Source: Chloroflexota bacterium
Lineage (GTDB): Bacteria > Chloroflexota > Anaerolineae > Anaerolineales > Anaerolineaceae
Reading direction: 5' to 3'
Assembly: GCA_021372725.1 (NCBI GenBank)
Contig: JAJFTV010000188.1
Span: forward strand, 1-32,703
Length of the DNA: 32,703 bases
Shown here: piece after piece, positions 7,840-15,800 of the stretch
Layout: every line of letters begins with the position of its first letter
Position numbering within the stretch: the stretch's first letter is position 1
Notes under the pieces: generated by a model
Databases searched by the model: none
Told to the model about the DNA's origin: nothing
Seen by the model: only the letters and a program-made list of their open reading frames with translations
Translations under genes and position numbers: made by a program

Positions 7840-8583
7840 TTATTCAAAAGTGGATAATGCTATTTCGATCAGTTGTTCACTGTCGGTTCCCATTAATTCG
7901 TACCCCAGATTATCCACCGACCAGCGTAACCTTACCCCGGTGTTGTTATTCCAAACCTTGTTATCCGCATCCCACCCACCTTGAATTAAGGCTGCGGGAT
8001 GATTGTCGCCAAGAAGAATTTCTTCCGTGGAATCGGGTGCAATTACTTCCCCAATAATATTCCAATCACGATCGGTGATCCTAAGTGTAAAACCCTCATT
8101 GTTATTTGATAACCATGCAAATTCAATGGTATTGGCAAATGGGCCAGCAGCATCACCAACATAAACACGGACATTATCTCCAGTCAGGACATACTCAGAT
8201 GGAATATTGGAAGGCAAATGGATATCATACGGAAATATCGAGAGTGCCTCGCCAAGCGGTAACACCCGCGGTTCGATAACCTCAACATCGTCAGGGTAAT
8301 CATCTCCCGGATAATCCTCGGTCGCCTTAAATAATTGACCCGCAATATTGGTAATCTGTGCTGAAACAAACGCTCTGGCCGGGGAGATTGTCATTATGGC
8401 AACCAAACTGATCACCAGCAAGGTAGTCAATCGAACCAGGCTTTTGCTTCTGATTAATGTGTGGGTATTCATCTTCGCTCTCCAATCAGGCTCCCTATGG
8501 TTTTGGGATAGTTCCCGATACAAGTTCTTTACGAACTCCGTATCGGGTTGCTCGCGCAATTGATACAAGAATTTATCGTCCAT
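7840..8583 (-). CDS. Membrane-anchored putative anti-sigma factor (DUF4367-like)
   Basis: About 247-residue protein with a cytoplasmic N-terminus rich in charge, one transmembrane helix (LTTLLVISLVAIMTISPARA, roughly residues 52-71) and an extracytoplasmic domain. The outer domain has the FPYDIHLPSNIPSEYVL and later beta-strand segments reminiscent of DUF4367/anti-sigma sensor domains. The gene overlaps the end of the ECF sigma gene, which is the classic arrangement of sigma and anti-sigma partners. I chose ATG 8583 (MDDKFLY), with GGA eight bases upstream; ATG 8592 is also possible. No zinc-binding HxxxCxxC anti-sigma motif is seen. The anti-sigma role is inferred from topology and context. 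Confidence 0.6.
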   Translation of the reverse strand: MDDKFLYQLREQPDTEFVKNLYRELSQNHREPDWRAKMNTHTLIRSKSLVRLTTLLVISLVAIMTISPARAFVSAQITNIAGQLFKATEDYPGDDYPDDVEVIEPRVLPLGEALSIFPYDIHLPSNIPSEYVLTGDNVRVYVGDAAGPFANTIEFAWLSNNNEGFTLRITDRDWNIIGEVIAPDSTEEILLGDNHPAALIQGGWDADNKVWNNNTGVRLRWSVDNLGYELMGTDSEQLIEIALSTFE

Positions 8584-9127
8584 GGTCATCATCCAATCTG
8601 TTACGAAGTTCTTTTACCGTACGGTGTAAAATACTGCCTACGTTACTTTCTGAAAGCCTGGTTATTTTGGCAATCTCGCGGTTGGTCAATCCTGCACCAT
8701 ATTTCAGTGCAATCAACTCCTGTTCGTGTTCTGGTAGCACAAGAAGTATCTTAAGCAAGTAATCCTTTTCTTGCTGTTGTTGAATACTTTTTTCAATATC
8801 AATGCTTGACGGCACATTTTCGCTCCAAAATATTGGCTCCTGTCTTTGCCCGTTTACTTTGTTCTTTCTTAGATATTCTTTCAAAACATTTCTGGCGATC
8901 CCAAAGAGCCAGGTGGGCTGCGAAGCAATTTTCGTTTGATATCTAAATCGAAGTTTCCAGGCTCGCTCAAAGGTTGTGGCGGTCAAATCTTGAGCGCATT
9001 CCCGATCACCGACCTTGTACAGGAAAAAGTTGTAAATTCGCGGGAGTTCTGATGTGTAAACCGAATCCCAATCGATTTCTTGAGTCATGCCACGGAACGC
9101 CAAGAGTGTTTTGGATAGAGCTTTCAT
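8573..9127 (-). CDS. ECF-type RNA polymerase sigma factor
   Basis: Sigma-70 family factor of 184 residues with only regions 2 and 4. Region 2 is at about 28-95: LPRIYNFFLYKVGDRECAQD for 2.1-2.2, then FERAWKLRFRY and PTWLFGIARNVLKEYLRK for 2.3-2.4. Region 4 is at about 130-178: LPEHEQELIALKYGAGLTNR with the helix-turn-helix EIAKITRLSESNVGSILHRT. It would redirect RNA polymerase to a small regulon in response to the overlapping membrane protein. There is no Shine-Dalgarno; TATATT sits six bases before the ATG, so the mRNA is probably leaderless. Confidence 0.9.
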   Translation of the reverse strand: MKALSKTLLAFRGMTQEIDWDSVYTSELPRIYNFFLYKVGDRECAQDLTATTFERAWKLRFRYQTKIASQPTWLFGIARNVLKEYLRKNKVNGQRQEPIFWSENVPSSIDIEKSIQQQQEKDYLLKILLVLPEHEQELIALKYGAGLTNREIAKITRLSESNVGSILHRTVKELRNRLDDDHGR

Positions 9128-9133
9128 CTCGTT

Positions 9134-9139
9134 AATATA
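9134..9139 (-). promoter_or_regulatory. Candidate -10 box of a leaderless sigma-factor transcript
   Basis: Minus-strand TATATT followed by six bases (AACGAG) and the ATG of the sigma factor. The expected transcription start coincides with the start codon. No good -35 hexamer is seen. Confidence 0.45.
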
Positions 9140-9387
9140 TTGACTTTCAGATAAAAAGTATCACATAGACGAAGGATTTGAGCACATTTTACGGCAGGGA
9201 TTCTGGTTTGTTCGCGAGTCATGCCCGTACCACATGGCAGAGGGACGATACAACAAATGTTACCTGGTATGGATAGAAGGAATTTAACACCCCACAGAGA
9301 GCAAACTGCCACTGCCGGGCTTCGCCGCTGAGCCAGTTTACCCGCTGCTGTCTGCCCCCTCTTTTCCTTTAACGAATACCCGATCGT

Positions 9388-10860
9388 TTAATCAAGCCGG
9401 CTGACCGTGCGGAAATGGTACCCGTAAATAGCCAGCGTCACCGCCAGCGGGACCTTGCGCGGATCCCTTTTAAATGTCCAGTTCAACAGCCGCCAATATT
9501 CCAGCCGTTCCTTACCTTTTACTCCCAAAACAAACATGGAGCGGAAGAAAGCATAAATATGCTGTGCCTGCAACGGGTTTTGAATCTTGGGCAGGCGGTA
9601 TTCCTGTAAAAAGATACGTACTCGCTGGTAAAACGGGTGTGGAGAATAGATATCCTCAAGGATCTGGTGATAACCTTCCTTCAGTTCATCGATATCCATA
9701 CGCGGGACGATATTGGTAGTGCCATCCGCGTTGTCTCCGCTCATTTCTTCCAAAAGACGGCCTTCATCTTTCAGGCGTTTGTAGAGCGGTGTGTTGAACG
9801 GAGCCTGCAAAAGCCCCACCATGGCGGTTACGATCCCGCTCTGCTGGATGAATTCAACCTGCCGGGCAAAGATCGAGGGGGTGTCACTGTCAAATCCAAC
9901 GATAAAGCCGCCCATCACCTGCAGCCCGTGCCGCTGCATCCGTTTCACACTCTCCACCAAATCACGCCGGCGGTTCTGAGATTTCTGGCATTCCTCCAGC
10001 CCTGCTTCATCCGGGGTCTCAATCCCCACGAATACCGAGTGAAAGCCTGCGGCCGACATCATTTCCATCAGTTCCTCGTCGTCGGAGAGATTAATGGATA
10101 CCTCGGTGGTCAGGGCGCAGCCGGTCTTGCCTTTACGCCATTCAATCAAGGCCGGGAGAAGTTCTGTCTTGAGATATTTTTTGTTGCCAATGAAATTATC
10201 ATCCACAAAGAAGACACTCTGCCGCCAGCCGAGTGCGTAAATTCGATCCAGTTCGTTCAGGATTTGGGGAGCAGTTTTATAGCGCACCTGATGCCCCAGC
10301 ATGGCCGTGATATTACAAAAATCACAACTAAACGGACAGCCGCGTGTAAACTGGATGCTCAAGCTCTCATAATGGCGCGTATTGATCAATTCCCATAAAG
10401 GAGCGGGTGTATCCTTGAGATCGGCAAATTCTTCTGTAGAATACACATGCTGCGGATTACCGGCTTCCAGATCCCGCAAGAAGGGAGGCAGAGTCAGCTC
10501 GGCCTCATTGAGAACAAAATGATCCACCTGCTCGAACTGGTCCTCCATCCCTGTGAAGAGCGGCCCGCCAGCCACAACCCTGAGACCATGATTCTTGCAG
10601 CGCTGAATAACCTCATGCGCCGACTGATTCTGGACGGACATGGCGCTGACAAAGGCCATATCCGCCCACTCCAGTTGTGAGTCATTGAGCGATTCGACAT
10701 TCAAGTCGACCACCCGTTTTTTCCATTCGGCGGGCAGCATGGCTGCCACGGTCAACAGTCCCAGCGGAGGGTTGGATGCCTTGCGCCGGATGAAACGCAG
10801 GGCATGGTTAAAGCTCCAGAATGTATCGGGAATTTTCGGGTAAATCATGAGTATGTTCAT
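9388..10860 (-). CDS. B12-binding radical SAM protein (DUF4070 type)
   Basis: Cobalamin-dependent radical SAM enzyme of 490 residues. Residues 1-135 form a B12-binding-like Rossmann domain (MNILMIYPKIPDTFWSF, VVAGGPLFTG). The radical SAM core begins at about 165, and its [4Fe-4S] ligands are C175, C179 and C182 in FTRGCPFSCDFCNI. The C-terminal part (about 350-490) matches the DUF4070 layout that follows the core in this family. Such enzymes often methylate unactivated carbons, but no substrate can be named. AAGGA six bases upstream of the ATG supports the start. It stands alone between the sigma factor gene and the histidine kinase gene. Confidence 0.85.
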   Translation of the reverse strand: MNILMIYPKIPDTFWSFNHALRFIRRKASNPPLGLLTVAAMLPAEWKKRVVDLNVESLNDSQLEWADMAFVSAMSVQNQSAHEVIQRCKNHGLRVVAGGPLFTGMEDQFEQVDHFVLNEAELTLPPFLRDLEAGNPQHVYSTEEFADLKDTPAPLWELINTRHYESLSIQFTRGCPFSCDFCNITAMLGHQVRYKTAPQILNELDRIYALGWRQSVFFVDDNFIGNKKYLKTELLPALIEWRKGKTGCALTTEVSINLSDDEELMEMMSAAGFHSVFVGIETPDEAGLEECQKSQNRRRDLVESVKRMQRHGLQVMGGFIVGFDSDTPSIFARQVEFIQQSGIVTAMVGLLQAPFNTPLYKRLKDEGRLLEEMSGDNADGTTNIVPRMDIDELKEGYHQILEDIYSPHPFYQRVRIFLQEYRLPKIQNPLQAQHIYAFFRSMFVLGVKGKERLEYWRLLNWTFKRDPRKVPLAVTLAIYGYHFRTVSRLD

Positions 10861-11067
10861 GGAAGATCCTTGAGGTTAGTATTTATGCATCATTGGTAAA
10901 TGGTAACAAAACAGGAATTATGAATCCTTCACCAGAAGATTAACATGAAAGGTTTTGCCATTGATGTGCCAAACGGCACATTCCAGATTATGCCTTTAGG
11001 TGTGACTTCCGACACAGATGTGACCTGAAAGCACTCGGGCAACATACCAAATCAGACACAGCCCTGA

Positions 11068-11076
11068 TGCTATAAT
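11068..11076 (+). promoter_or_regulatory. Extended -10 promoter of the kinase operon
   Basis: TGCTATAAT is a perfect extended -10 element. The GTG start of the histidine kinase follows six bases after it and no Shine-Dalgarno is present, so the transcript is probably leaderless. Confidence 0.6.
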
Positions 11077-11082
11077 GGAGAC

Positions 11083-12258
11083 GTGCAAAAATCCACCCCG
11101 CCCCAGGCTAGCAGTGCTGATATTGGTTTTGCCCTGGTGGTGCTGGTTTCATACCTTGCGGCGCTCTCATCCTGGCAGAACACCACACTCCTCGAACTGG
11201 CGACCATCATCCTGGCAGGCATTGGATATATCAGTGTCGGCATCTACGGCTATGCCCATGCCTCTCGCTATGGAGCTTTCTGGGTGCGCGTGATGTATTT
11301 CGTGATCCAGATCCCTTTGGGAGGTATCATCGTCCTGCTTGGTAAAGGGAATGGGTTTAATGCTCTGGTGCTGCTGCCACTGGCTGCCCAAAGTGTTATC
11401 CTGCTGCAAGGGGTGTATTTTTATGTGGCCAACGCTGCCATCCTGGGTACATTTATTCTGACAGTATCTATCTTCAATCCGGGTTGGTCTAGCGCCATCA
11501 CCGGCATCCAGCTTTTTCTGGCCGGTCAGGTGTTTGTCATTATTTTCACGCGCATGGCAGTCAAGGAGGAGCAAGACCGAAAAGTCATCGAAAAACTCGC
11601 CAATGACCTGACCATCGCCAACCAGAATCTGCGACAGTATGCCCTGCAGGTGGAGGAACTCACCCTCAACAAGGAACGCAACCGGCTGGCACGCGAAATC
11701 CACGACGGGCTGGGGCACTATCTCACCACTATCCACATGCACCTCCAGGCAGCATCGGCCTTGAGCCGTCAAGATCATAATGAAAAACTTTTACAAACCA
11801 TCAACACCGCACGTGATCTTACGCAGGAAGCGCTGGATGATGTGCGCAGTTCGGTGGCAGCGTTGCGCGCCCCGCCCGGAGAAGGGCTTCCGCTCCCGCA
11901 ACGACTGGAAGGGCTGCTTCCGAATTTGGGCCCCGACATCCAGACTCATTTCAGCCTGACCGGCGAGGCGCGCGAGCTTTCATCCGAGGCTGATTGGACG
12001 CTTTACCGGGCAGCCCAGGAAGGGCTTCAGAATACCAGCAAACATGCCCATGCCAGTCATTTGTGGCTTGCACTGGATTATTCACAGCCGCACCAGGTCC
12101 AGCTTGCCATCACGGATGACGGAATAGGCACAGAGGTCATCGAGCCAGGATTTGGTTTACTGGGTCTGCAGGAACGGATAAAATTGATGGATGGAAACCT
12201 GTCCATTACCTCCGCCCCCATGAAGGGATTTAAAGTGGTGATCACCTTACCGGAATGA
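11083..12258 (+). CDS. Membrane sensor histidine kinase (HisKA_3, LiaS/DegS type)
   Basis: Sensor kinase of 391 residues starting with GTG. The first 155 residues contain five to six hydrophobic helices and almost no extracytoplasmic loop, so it probably senses a membrane signal. A coiled linker (about 160-198) leads to the HisKA_3 dimerisation box RLAREIHDGLGHYLT with phospho-acceptor H207. The HATPase domain follows, with an N-box near AAQEGLQNTSKHAHA and G-box residues in DDGIGTE and GFGLLGLQERI. The stop overlaps the response regulator start by four bases, so the two form a cognate pair. It resembles intramembrane-sensing cell-envelope stress kinases, but the stimulus is not evident from sequence. 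Confidence 0.9.
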   Translation: MQKSTPPQASSADIGFALVVLVSYLAALSSWQNTTLLELATIILAGIGYISVGIYGYAHASRYGAFWVRVMYFVIQIPLGGIIVLLGKGNGFNALVLLPLAAQSVILLQGVYFYVANAAILGTFILTVSIFNPGWSSAITGIQLFLAGQVFVIIFTRMAVKEEQDRKVIEKLANDLTIANQNLRQYALQVEELTLNKERNRLAREIHDGLGHYLTTIHMHLQAASALSRQDHNEKLLQTINTARDLTQEALDDVRSSVAALRAPPGEGLPLPQRLEGLLPNLGPDIQTHFSLTGEARELSSEADWTLYRAAQEGLQNTSKHAHASHLWLALDYSQPHQVQLAITDDGIGTEVIEPGFGLLGLQERIKLMDGNLSITSAPMKGFKVVITLPE

Positions 12259-12911
12259 GCGAGAAAACCGTACGCATCCTGATTGTCGACGACCAGACCC
12301 TGTTTCGGGCCGGGTTAAAAACGCTCCTCTCCACCCAACCCGAATTCGAGGTGGTGGGCGAAGCCTCCAACGGTGAAGAAGCCCTGCGCCTGACCGCTTT
12401 GTACAGACCGCAGGTGGTATTGATGGATCTGCGCATGCCGGTGCTGGATGGCGTCAGCACAACCCGCAGGATCCGCAAGTGTTTTCCGGACAGCCAGGTC
12501 ATCATCCTGACCACTTTCGATGATGATGAGCTGGCCTTTGAAGGGCTGCGTGCCGGAGCCATTGGATATTTGCTGAAGGACACCTCTTACGAGAAGCTCT
12601 TCGAAGCCATTCGCGCCGCGGTACGGGGTGAACATTTTTTGCAGCCTTCCATCACAGCCAAGGTGCTGGCTGAATTTGCCCGCCTTCACAGGCCTGTTTT
12701 ATCCGGCGATCAGCCCGTGGAGGCCCTCACCGAACGGGAGGTGGAAGTGTTGCGGCTGGCTGCGGGTGGATCCAACAACCGCGAAATCGCCGACCAGCTT
12801 GTGCTGGCAGAGGGAACCGTGAAAAATCATCTCAGTAAAATATTTTCAAAATTGAATGTACGCGACCGTATGCAGGCTGTAGCCAAAGCGCGTGAGTTGG
12901 GAATATTATAG
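12255..12911 (+). CDS. NarL/LuxR-family response regulator
   Basis: Two-domain response regulator of 218 residues, cognate to the preceding kinase (ATGA overlap). The receiver domain (1-120) has the acidic pair D12-D13, phospho-acceptor D58 in VVLMDLRMPVLDG, T86 and K108 in GYLLKDTS. The LuxR-type helix-turn-helix spans about 153-215: LTEREVEVLRLAAGGSNNRE, then AEGTVKNHLSKIFSKLNVRD. All phosphorylation residues are intact, so it should act as a DNA-binding transcription factor. The two genes after it may belong to its regulon, but no operator is recognised. A hairpin follows immediately downstream. Confidence 0.92.
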   Translation: MSEKTVRILIVDDQTLFRAGLKTLLSTQPEFEVVGEASNGEEALRLTALYRPQVVLMDLRMPVLDGVSTTRRIRKCFPDSQVIILTTFDDDELAFEGLRAGAIGYLLKDTSYEKLFEAIRAAVRGEHFLQPSITAKVLAEFARLHRPVLSGDQPVEALTEREVEVLRLAAGGSNNREIADQLVLAEGTVKNHLSKIFSKLNVRDRMQAVAKARELGIL

Positions 12912-12913
12912 GG

Positions 12914-12946
12914 AGAGCCTTGAAATATGTAATTTTTCAAGGCTCT
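12914..12946 (+). terminator. 12-bp hairpin after the two-component operon
   Basis: AGAGCCTTGAAA (12914-12925) and TTTCAAGGCTCT (12935-12946) form a perfect stem with a 9-nt loop, two bases after the regulator's stop codon. There is no U tract after it, so termination may be weak or the hairpin may protect the mRNA end. Confidence 0.55.
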
Positions 12947-13033
12947 GAGGATCGATAAGTGGAGTTTTGATCTGTAAAACGACCAGGAAACCACACAGAA
13001 GGAAAAATAAACTTTGTACAGGATTCAAAAACA

Positions 13034-13873
13034 ATGAGCGATCATCCACAAAAAGTCACCCATGTGCGCGATCTACTTGTACCGGCTGGTATCCTTCTGT
13101 TGGTCAGCGGAGGCGGTATACTGCTTGACCAGCGACTCCAAACCGGCTGGCTAAGCCAGACGATGATTATTTTGGCCGGATTGCTGATCCTGGCGGGTGG
13201 AATAATAATCCGTAACATGCCTGGCATCCTGGCGGGCGGCTTGCTGGCCAGCATCAGTGCAGGCGGATTTTTCTTACTGGGTGCCCTCGAACAAACGTGG
13301 GATGTACGCGTGGGCGGTTTTCTGTTTCTTTTTGGAACCGGCTGGTGTGTGGTTTTCGTCATTTGCGCGCTGCGTCTTCGTCAGCAGCCGTTTTGGATGC
13401 TGCTTCCAGGCAGTCTGCTGGTTGCACTGGGCGCCTGCTTTCTTTTCACCCCGCTACACCTGCTGGACTTGATCCTCTTCCTGGGTGTGGGTTTCGCAGT
13501 TCCTTTGCTGATTTGGGGAATATCCCGTCGCTTGATGGGTCTGATTATTCCCGGCAGCCTGCTGTTGGGCGCTGCTATTGGGATTTACCTGGGCTGGGGG
13601 GGTTTCCAGGAAGGAACAGTACTGGCACATACCGGGATCACACTGGTGTTTTTTGGACTGGGCTGGTTTTTGATCACCGTTATTTCACGGGTTGTGACCT
13701 CTCAAGCAATCTGGTGGCCGCTCATTCCGGGCGGTACATTTACCATGGTCGGCTGGGGGTTGTATATCGGAGGTAACCCTTCCAACGCGGTCAGCTTTAT
13801 CAGCAATACGGGTTCTATCACCTTGATCATGCTGGGTATTTATCTGCTCTTGTTGAGGAAGGGTATTCATTAA
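13034..13873 (+). CDS. Polytopic membrane protein with internal repeats
   Basis: Integral membrane protein of 279 residues with about eight to ten helices. I do not recognise a named family. A motif of the form W-x-L-(I/L)-P-G-(S/G)-x-L, followed by a glycine-rich helix, recurs: FWMLLPGSLLVALGA (about 117-131), LIIPGSLLLGAAIG (about 172-185) and WPLIPGGTFTMVGWGLYIGG (about 233-252). A looser copy is around residue 72. The protein therefore looks built from duplicated two-helix units. No catalytic or transporter motif is visible. It is followed nine bases later by a glycosyltransferase gene and lies just after the two-component operon. A role in the envelope is plausible but unproven. Confidence 0.65.
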   Translation: MSDHPQKVTHVRDLLVPAGILLLVSGGGILLDQRLQTGWLSQTMIILAGLLILAGGIIIRNMPGILAGGLLASISAGGFFLLGALEQTWDVRVGGFLFLFGTGWCVVFVICALRLRQQPFWMLLPGSLLVALGACFLFTPLHLLDLILFLGVGFAVPLLIWGISRRLMGLIIPGSLLLGAAIGIYLGWGGFQEGTVLAHTGITLVFFGLGWFLITVISRVVTSQAIWWPLIPGGTFTMVGWGLYIGGNPSNAVSFISNTGSITLIMLGIYLLLLRKGIH

Positions 13874-13882
13874 GAGATTTTT

Positions 13883-15469
13883 ATGTGGCGCATAAAACAG
13901 TTCCTCAAAAAAGCCTGGTTTCCTATTCTGATTGTCTTGCTGGCAGTTTCAGCGCGTCTCATCCCGGGTCCGCGCGCGATCGACGATGCGTATATCACCT
14001 TTCGCTATGCACAAAATATACTGGACGGGAATGGGTTTGTCTACAATCCTGGTGAGCGGGTGCTGGGCACCACAACCCCTCTGTACACATTGCTTATGGT
14101 ACTGTCGGGGTGGCTGGCAGGCGGATCCGGGGCGCCTTTCCCCTGGCTGTCACTGGTAATAAATGCTGCCGCCGATGCACTGACCTGCCTGCTGCTGTTA
14201 CGGCTTGGCAGGCACCTGCGCGCAAAGGAAACCGTTGCGACACCGGTGGCCGGGGCATGTGCAGCTCTTGCCTGGGCTGTGGCACCCTTCAGCGTGACGT
14301 TTGCCATCGGTGGATTGGAAACCAGCCTGTATGTCTTTCTGCTTACCGCCACCGTGACAGCATACGTTGAAAAACGCAGCACTGCGACGGCTCTATGTGC
14401 CGTGCTGGCCCTGCTCACCCGTCCGGATGCATTGATCCTGGTGGGACCGCTCCTGCTCGACCGGTTCTGGCAGGCTTTCCGTCACCAGGACCGCATCAAA
14501 CCGCTTGAGGCGATCGTTTTCCTGCTGCCTGCCGTCGGCTGGCTGGTCTTTTCCAGTCTGTATTTCGGCAGCCCCATCCCGCATTCGGTAACGGCCAAAA
14601 CCGCGGCTTATCATCTGTCAGCGGAAGAGGGCCTGATCCGGCTGTTGCAGCATTATGCCACACTGTTCCACCAGGATGATTACCTGGGCAGTGTCGGAAT
14701 TGGAGTGGGTCTGGTTCTTTTTGTGTCATTGTACATTGCAGGGATCGTCTTCGCCTGGAAAAATACTCCCCGCCTGAGGGCCTGGCTGGTCTACCCGGCT
14801 CTGTACCTGGCGGTTTACGCTGTAGCCAACCCCCTGATTTTTCGCTGGTACCTCACCCCGCCCCTGCCGGCACTGTTTCTGCTGGTCTTTTTCGCTGCTG
14901 AACATTTGCTGAAAGAATTATTCAAGGTAAAAGAACAACCTGAAAATAGGGATACCGGCAGAAGCACATTTTTCAGAACCAGAGTATTGGTGCCGATCAT
15001 TCTGGCGCTGCCGCTGCTATCGCTGGTAAACGCATGGACCTTGCACCCGGATCACGGCCCAAACCGCCCTGCTCCCGAGATGGCTTACATCAAGCTCGAG
15101 TTGATTTACCAGCAGGTAGCCGAATGGCTGGCCCCGCAGCTTCAGCCCGGTGAAGTGCTGGCAGCAGGTGATGTGGGCGTGCTGGGCTACTATACCAGGG
15201 CGCGCATTTTGGATACAGTGGGGTTGAACTCTCGGCAAAGCGTAAAATATTATCCCCTTCCCGATGAGGCTTATGTCATCAATTATGCCATTTCAAGCGA
15301 CCTGATCATCGATGAGCAGCCCGACTGGCTGGTGACACTGGAAGTGTACGGGCGGAACACCCTGCTGAAGGATGACCGTTTCCTGGAGCAGTATGAGCTG
15401 GTGATGACCATCCCGACCGATATGTACGGCAGTCAGGGAATGTTGATTTTCCAGAAATTGAACTATTAA
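13883..15469 (+). CDS. GT-C family membrane glycosyltransferase (GT39-like)
   Basis: Polytopic membrane protein of 528 residues with the GT-C signature. After the first helix comes a loop with the acidic pair D34-D35 in AIDDAYITFRYA. It is followed by GNGFVYNPGERVLGTTTPLY and by FAIGGLETSLYVF, motifs shared with polyprenyl-phosphate-dependent mannosyl/arabinosyl transferases. About ten hydrophobic helices follow. The extracytoplasmic C-terminal domain has GEVLAAGDVGVLGYYT and LDTVGLNS, typical of this group. It would transfer a sugar from a lipid-linked donor outside the membrane. Donor and acceptor are unknown. The upstream membrane protein gene is nine bases away, so the two are probably co-transcribed. 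Confidence 0.8.
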   Translation: MWRIKQFLKKAWFPILIVLLAVSARLIPGPRAIDDAYITFRYAQNILDGNGFVYNPGERVLGTTTPLYTLLMVLSGWLAGGSGAPFPWLSLVINAAADALTCLLLLRLGRHLRAKETVATPVAGACAALAWAVAPFSVTFAIGGLETSLYVFLLTATVTAYVEKRSTATALCAVLALLTRPDALILVGPLLLDRFWQAFRHQDRIKPLEAIVFLLPAVGWLVFSSLYFGSPIPHSVTAKTAAYHLSAEEGLIRLLQHYATLFHQDDYLGSVGIGVGLVLFVSLYIAGIVFAWKNTPRLRAWLVYPALYLAVYAVANPLIFRWYLTPPLPALFLLVFFAAEHLLKELFKVKEQPENRDTGRSTFFRTRVLVPIILALPLLSLVNAWTLHPDHGPNRPAPEMAYIKLELIYQQVAEWLAPQLQPGEVLAAGDVGVLGYYTRARILDTVGLNSRQSVKYYPLPDEAYVINYAISSDLIIDEQPDWLVTLEVYGRNTLLKDDRFLEQYELVMTIPTDMYGSQGMLIFQKLNY

Positions 15470-15474
15470 TTAAT

Positions 15475-15603
15475 GGCACAGTTTGGATCAAACAGCCCAG
15501 GCTGTTACAGGATAGGATGCCGTCAAGGGAAAATGCCATGGCCGCCATGTTCAAGATGCACAAGATTGAGATCAATTTGCTGGATGCCTGCGAACAGGGT
15601 GAC
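15475..15603 (+). pseudogene. C-terminal remnant of a VOC/PhnB-like protein
   Basis: About 43 codons reading PRLLQDRMPSRENAMAAMFK and then MHKIEINLLDACEQG. This matches the conserved end of 3-demethylubiquinone-9 3-methyltransferase-like (VOC superfamily) proteins, where a segment of the form LL.D.(D)..KA.RVM.AML.MKKIDIA.L is usual. No upstream part of the gene exists: the fragment abuts the stop of the glycosyltransferase gene. I read it as a truncated, non-functional leftover. The match is from memory of the family pattern. Confidence 0.55.
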
Positions 15604-15627
15604 AACCAGGCAGTACCTTGCCCTCCT

Positions 15628-15668
15628 GTTGTCATGGTGAGTGAAGCGAACCATCCGCCCAAGAGCCA
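15628..15668 (+). repeat. Degenerate type B interspersed repeat
   Basis: GTTGTCATGGTGAGTGAAGC followed by GAACCATCCGCCCAAGAGCCA is a diverged copy of the type B unit that is clustered at 120-510. It fills part of the 331-bp gap between the glycosyltransferase gene and the dynamin-like gene. Confidence 0.75.
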
Positions 15669-15754
15669 ATTGCACCAATCTGCTCATTAATCCGCTAAAT
15701 TCTGCTTACAGAGCGAGCCTTCCAGGGTTAAAACACCGCTGAACAAAATATGGC

Positions 15755-15797
15755 TATAATGGGATAATGATATCGGATTGAATAAAACGGAGGAGGA
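15755..15797 (+). promoter_or_regulatory. -10 box and strong ribosome binding site of the dynamin-like gene
   Basis: TATAAT at 15755-15760 is a perfect -10 hexamer. GGAGGAGGA at 15789-15797 is an unusually strong Shine-Dalgarno three to six bases before ATG 15801. The leader would be about 35 nt. No clear -35 is seen. Confidence 0.55.
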
Positions 15798-15800
15798 CTT

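Noticed and set aside
8613..8633. Dyad TTTACCGTACGGTGTAAA resembling the parS-like sites
   Set aside because: It lies inside the sigma factor coding sequence and differs in the core; it is probably chance.
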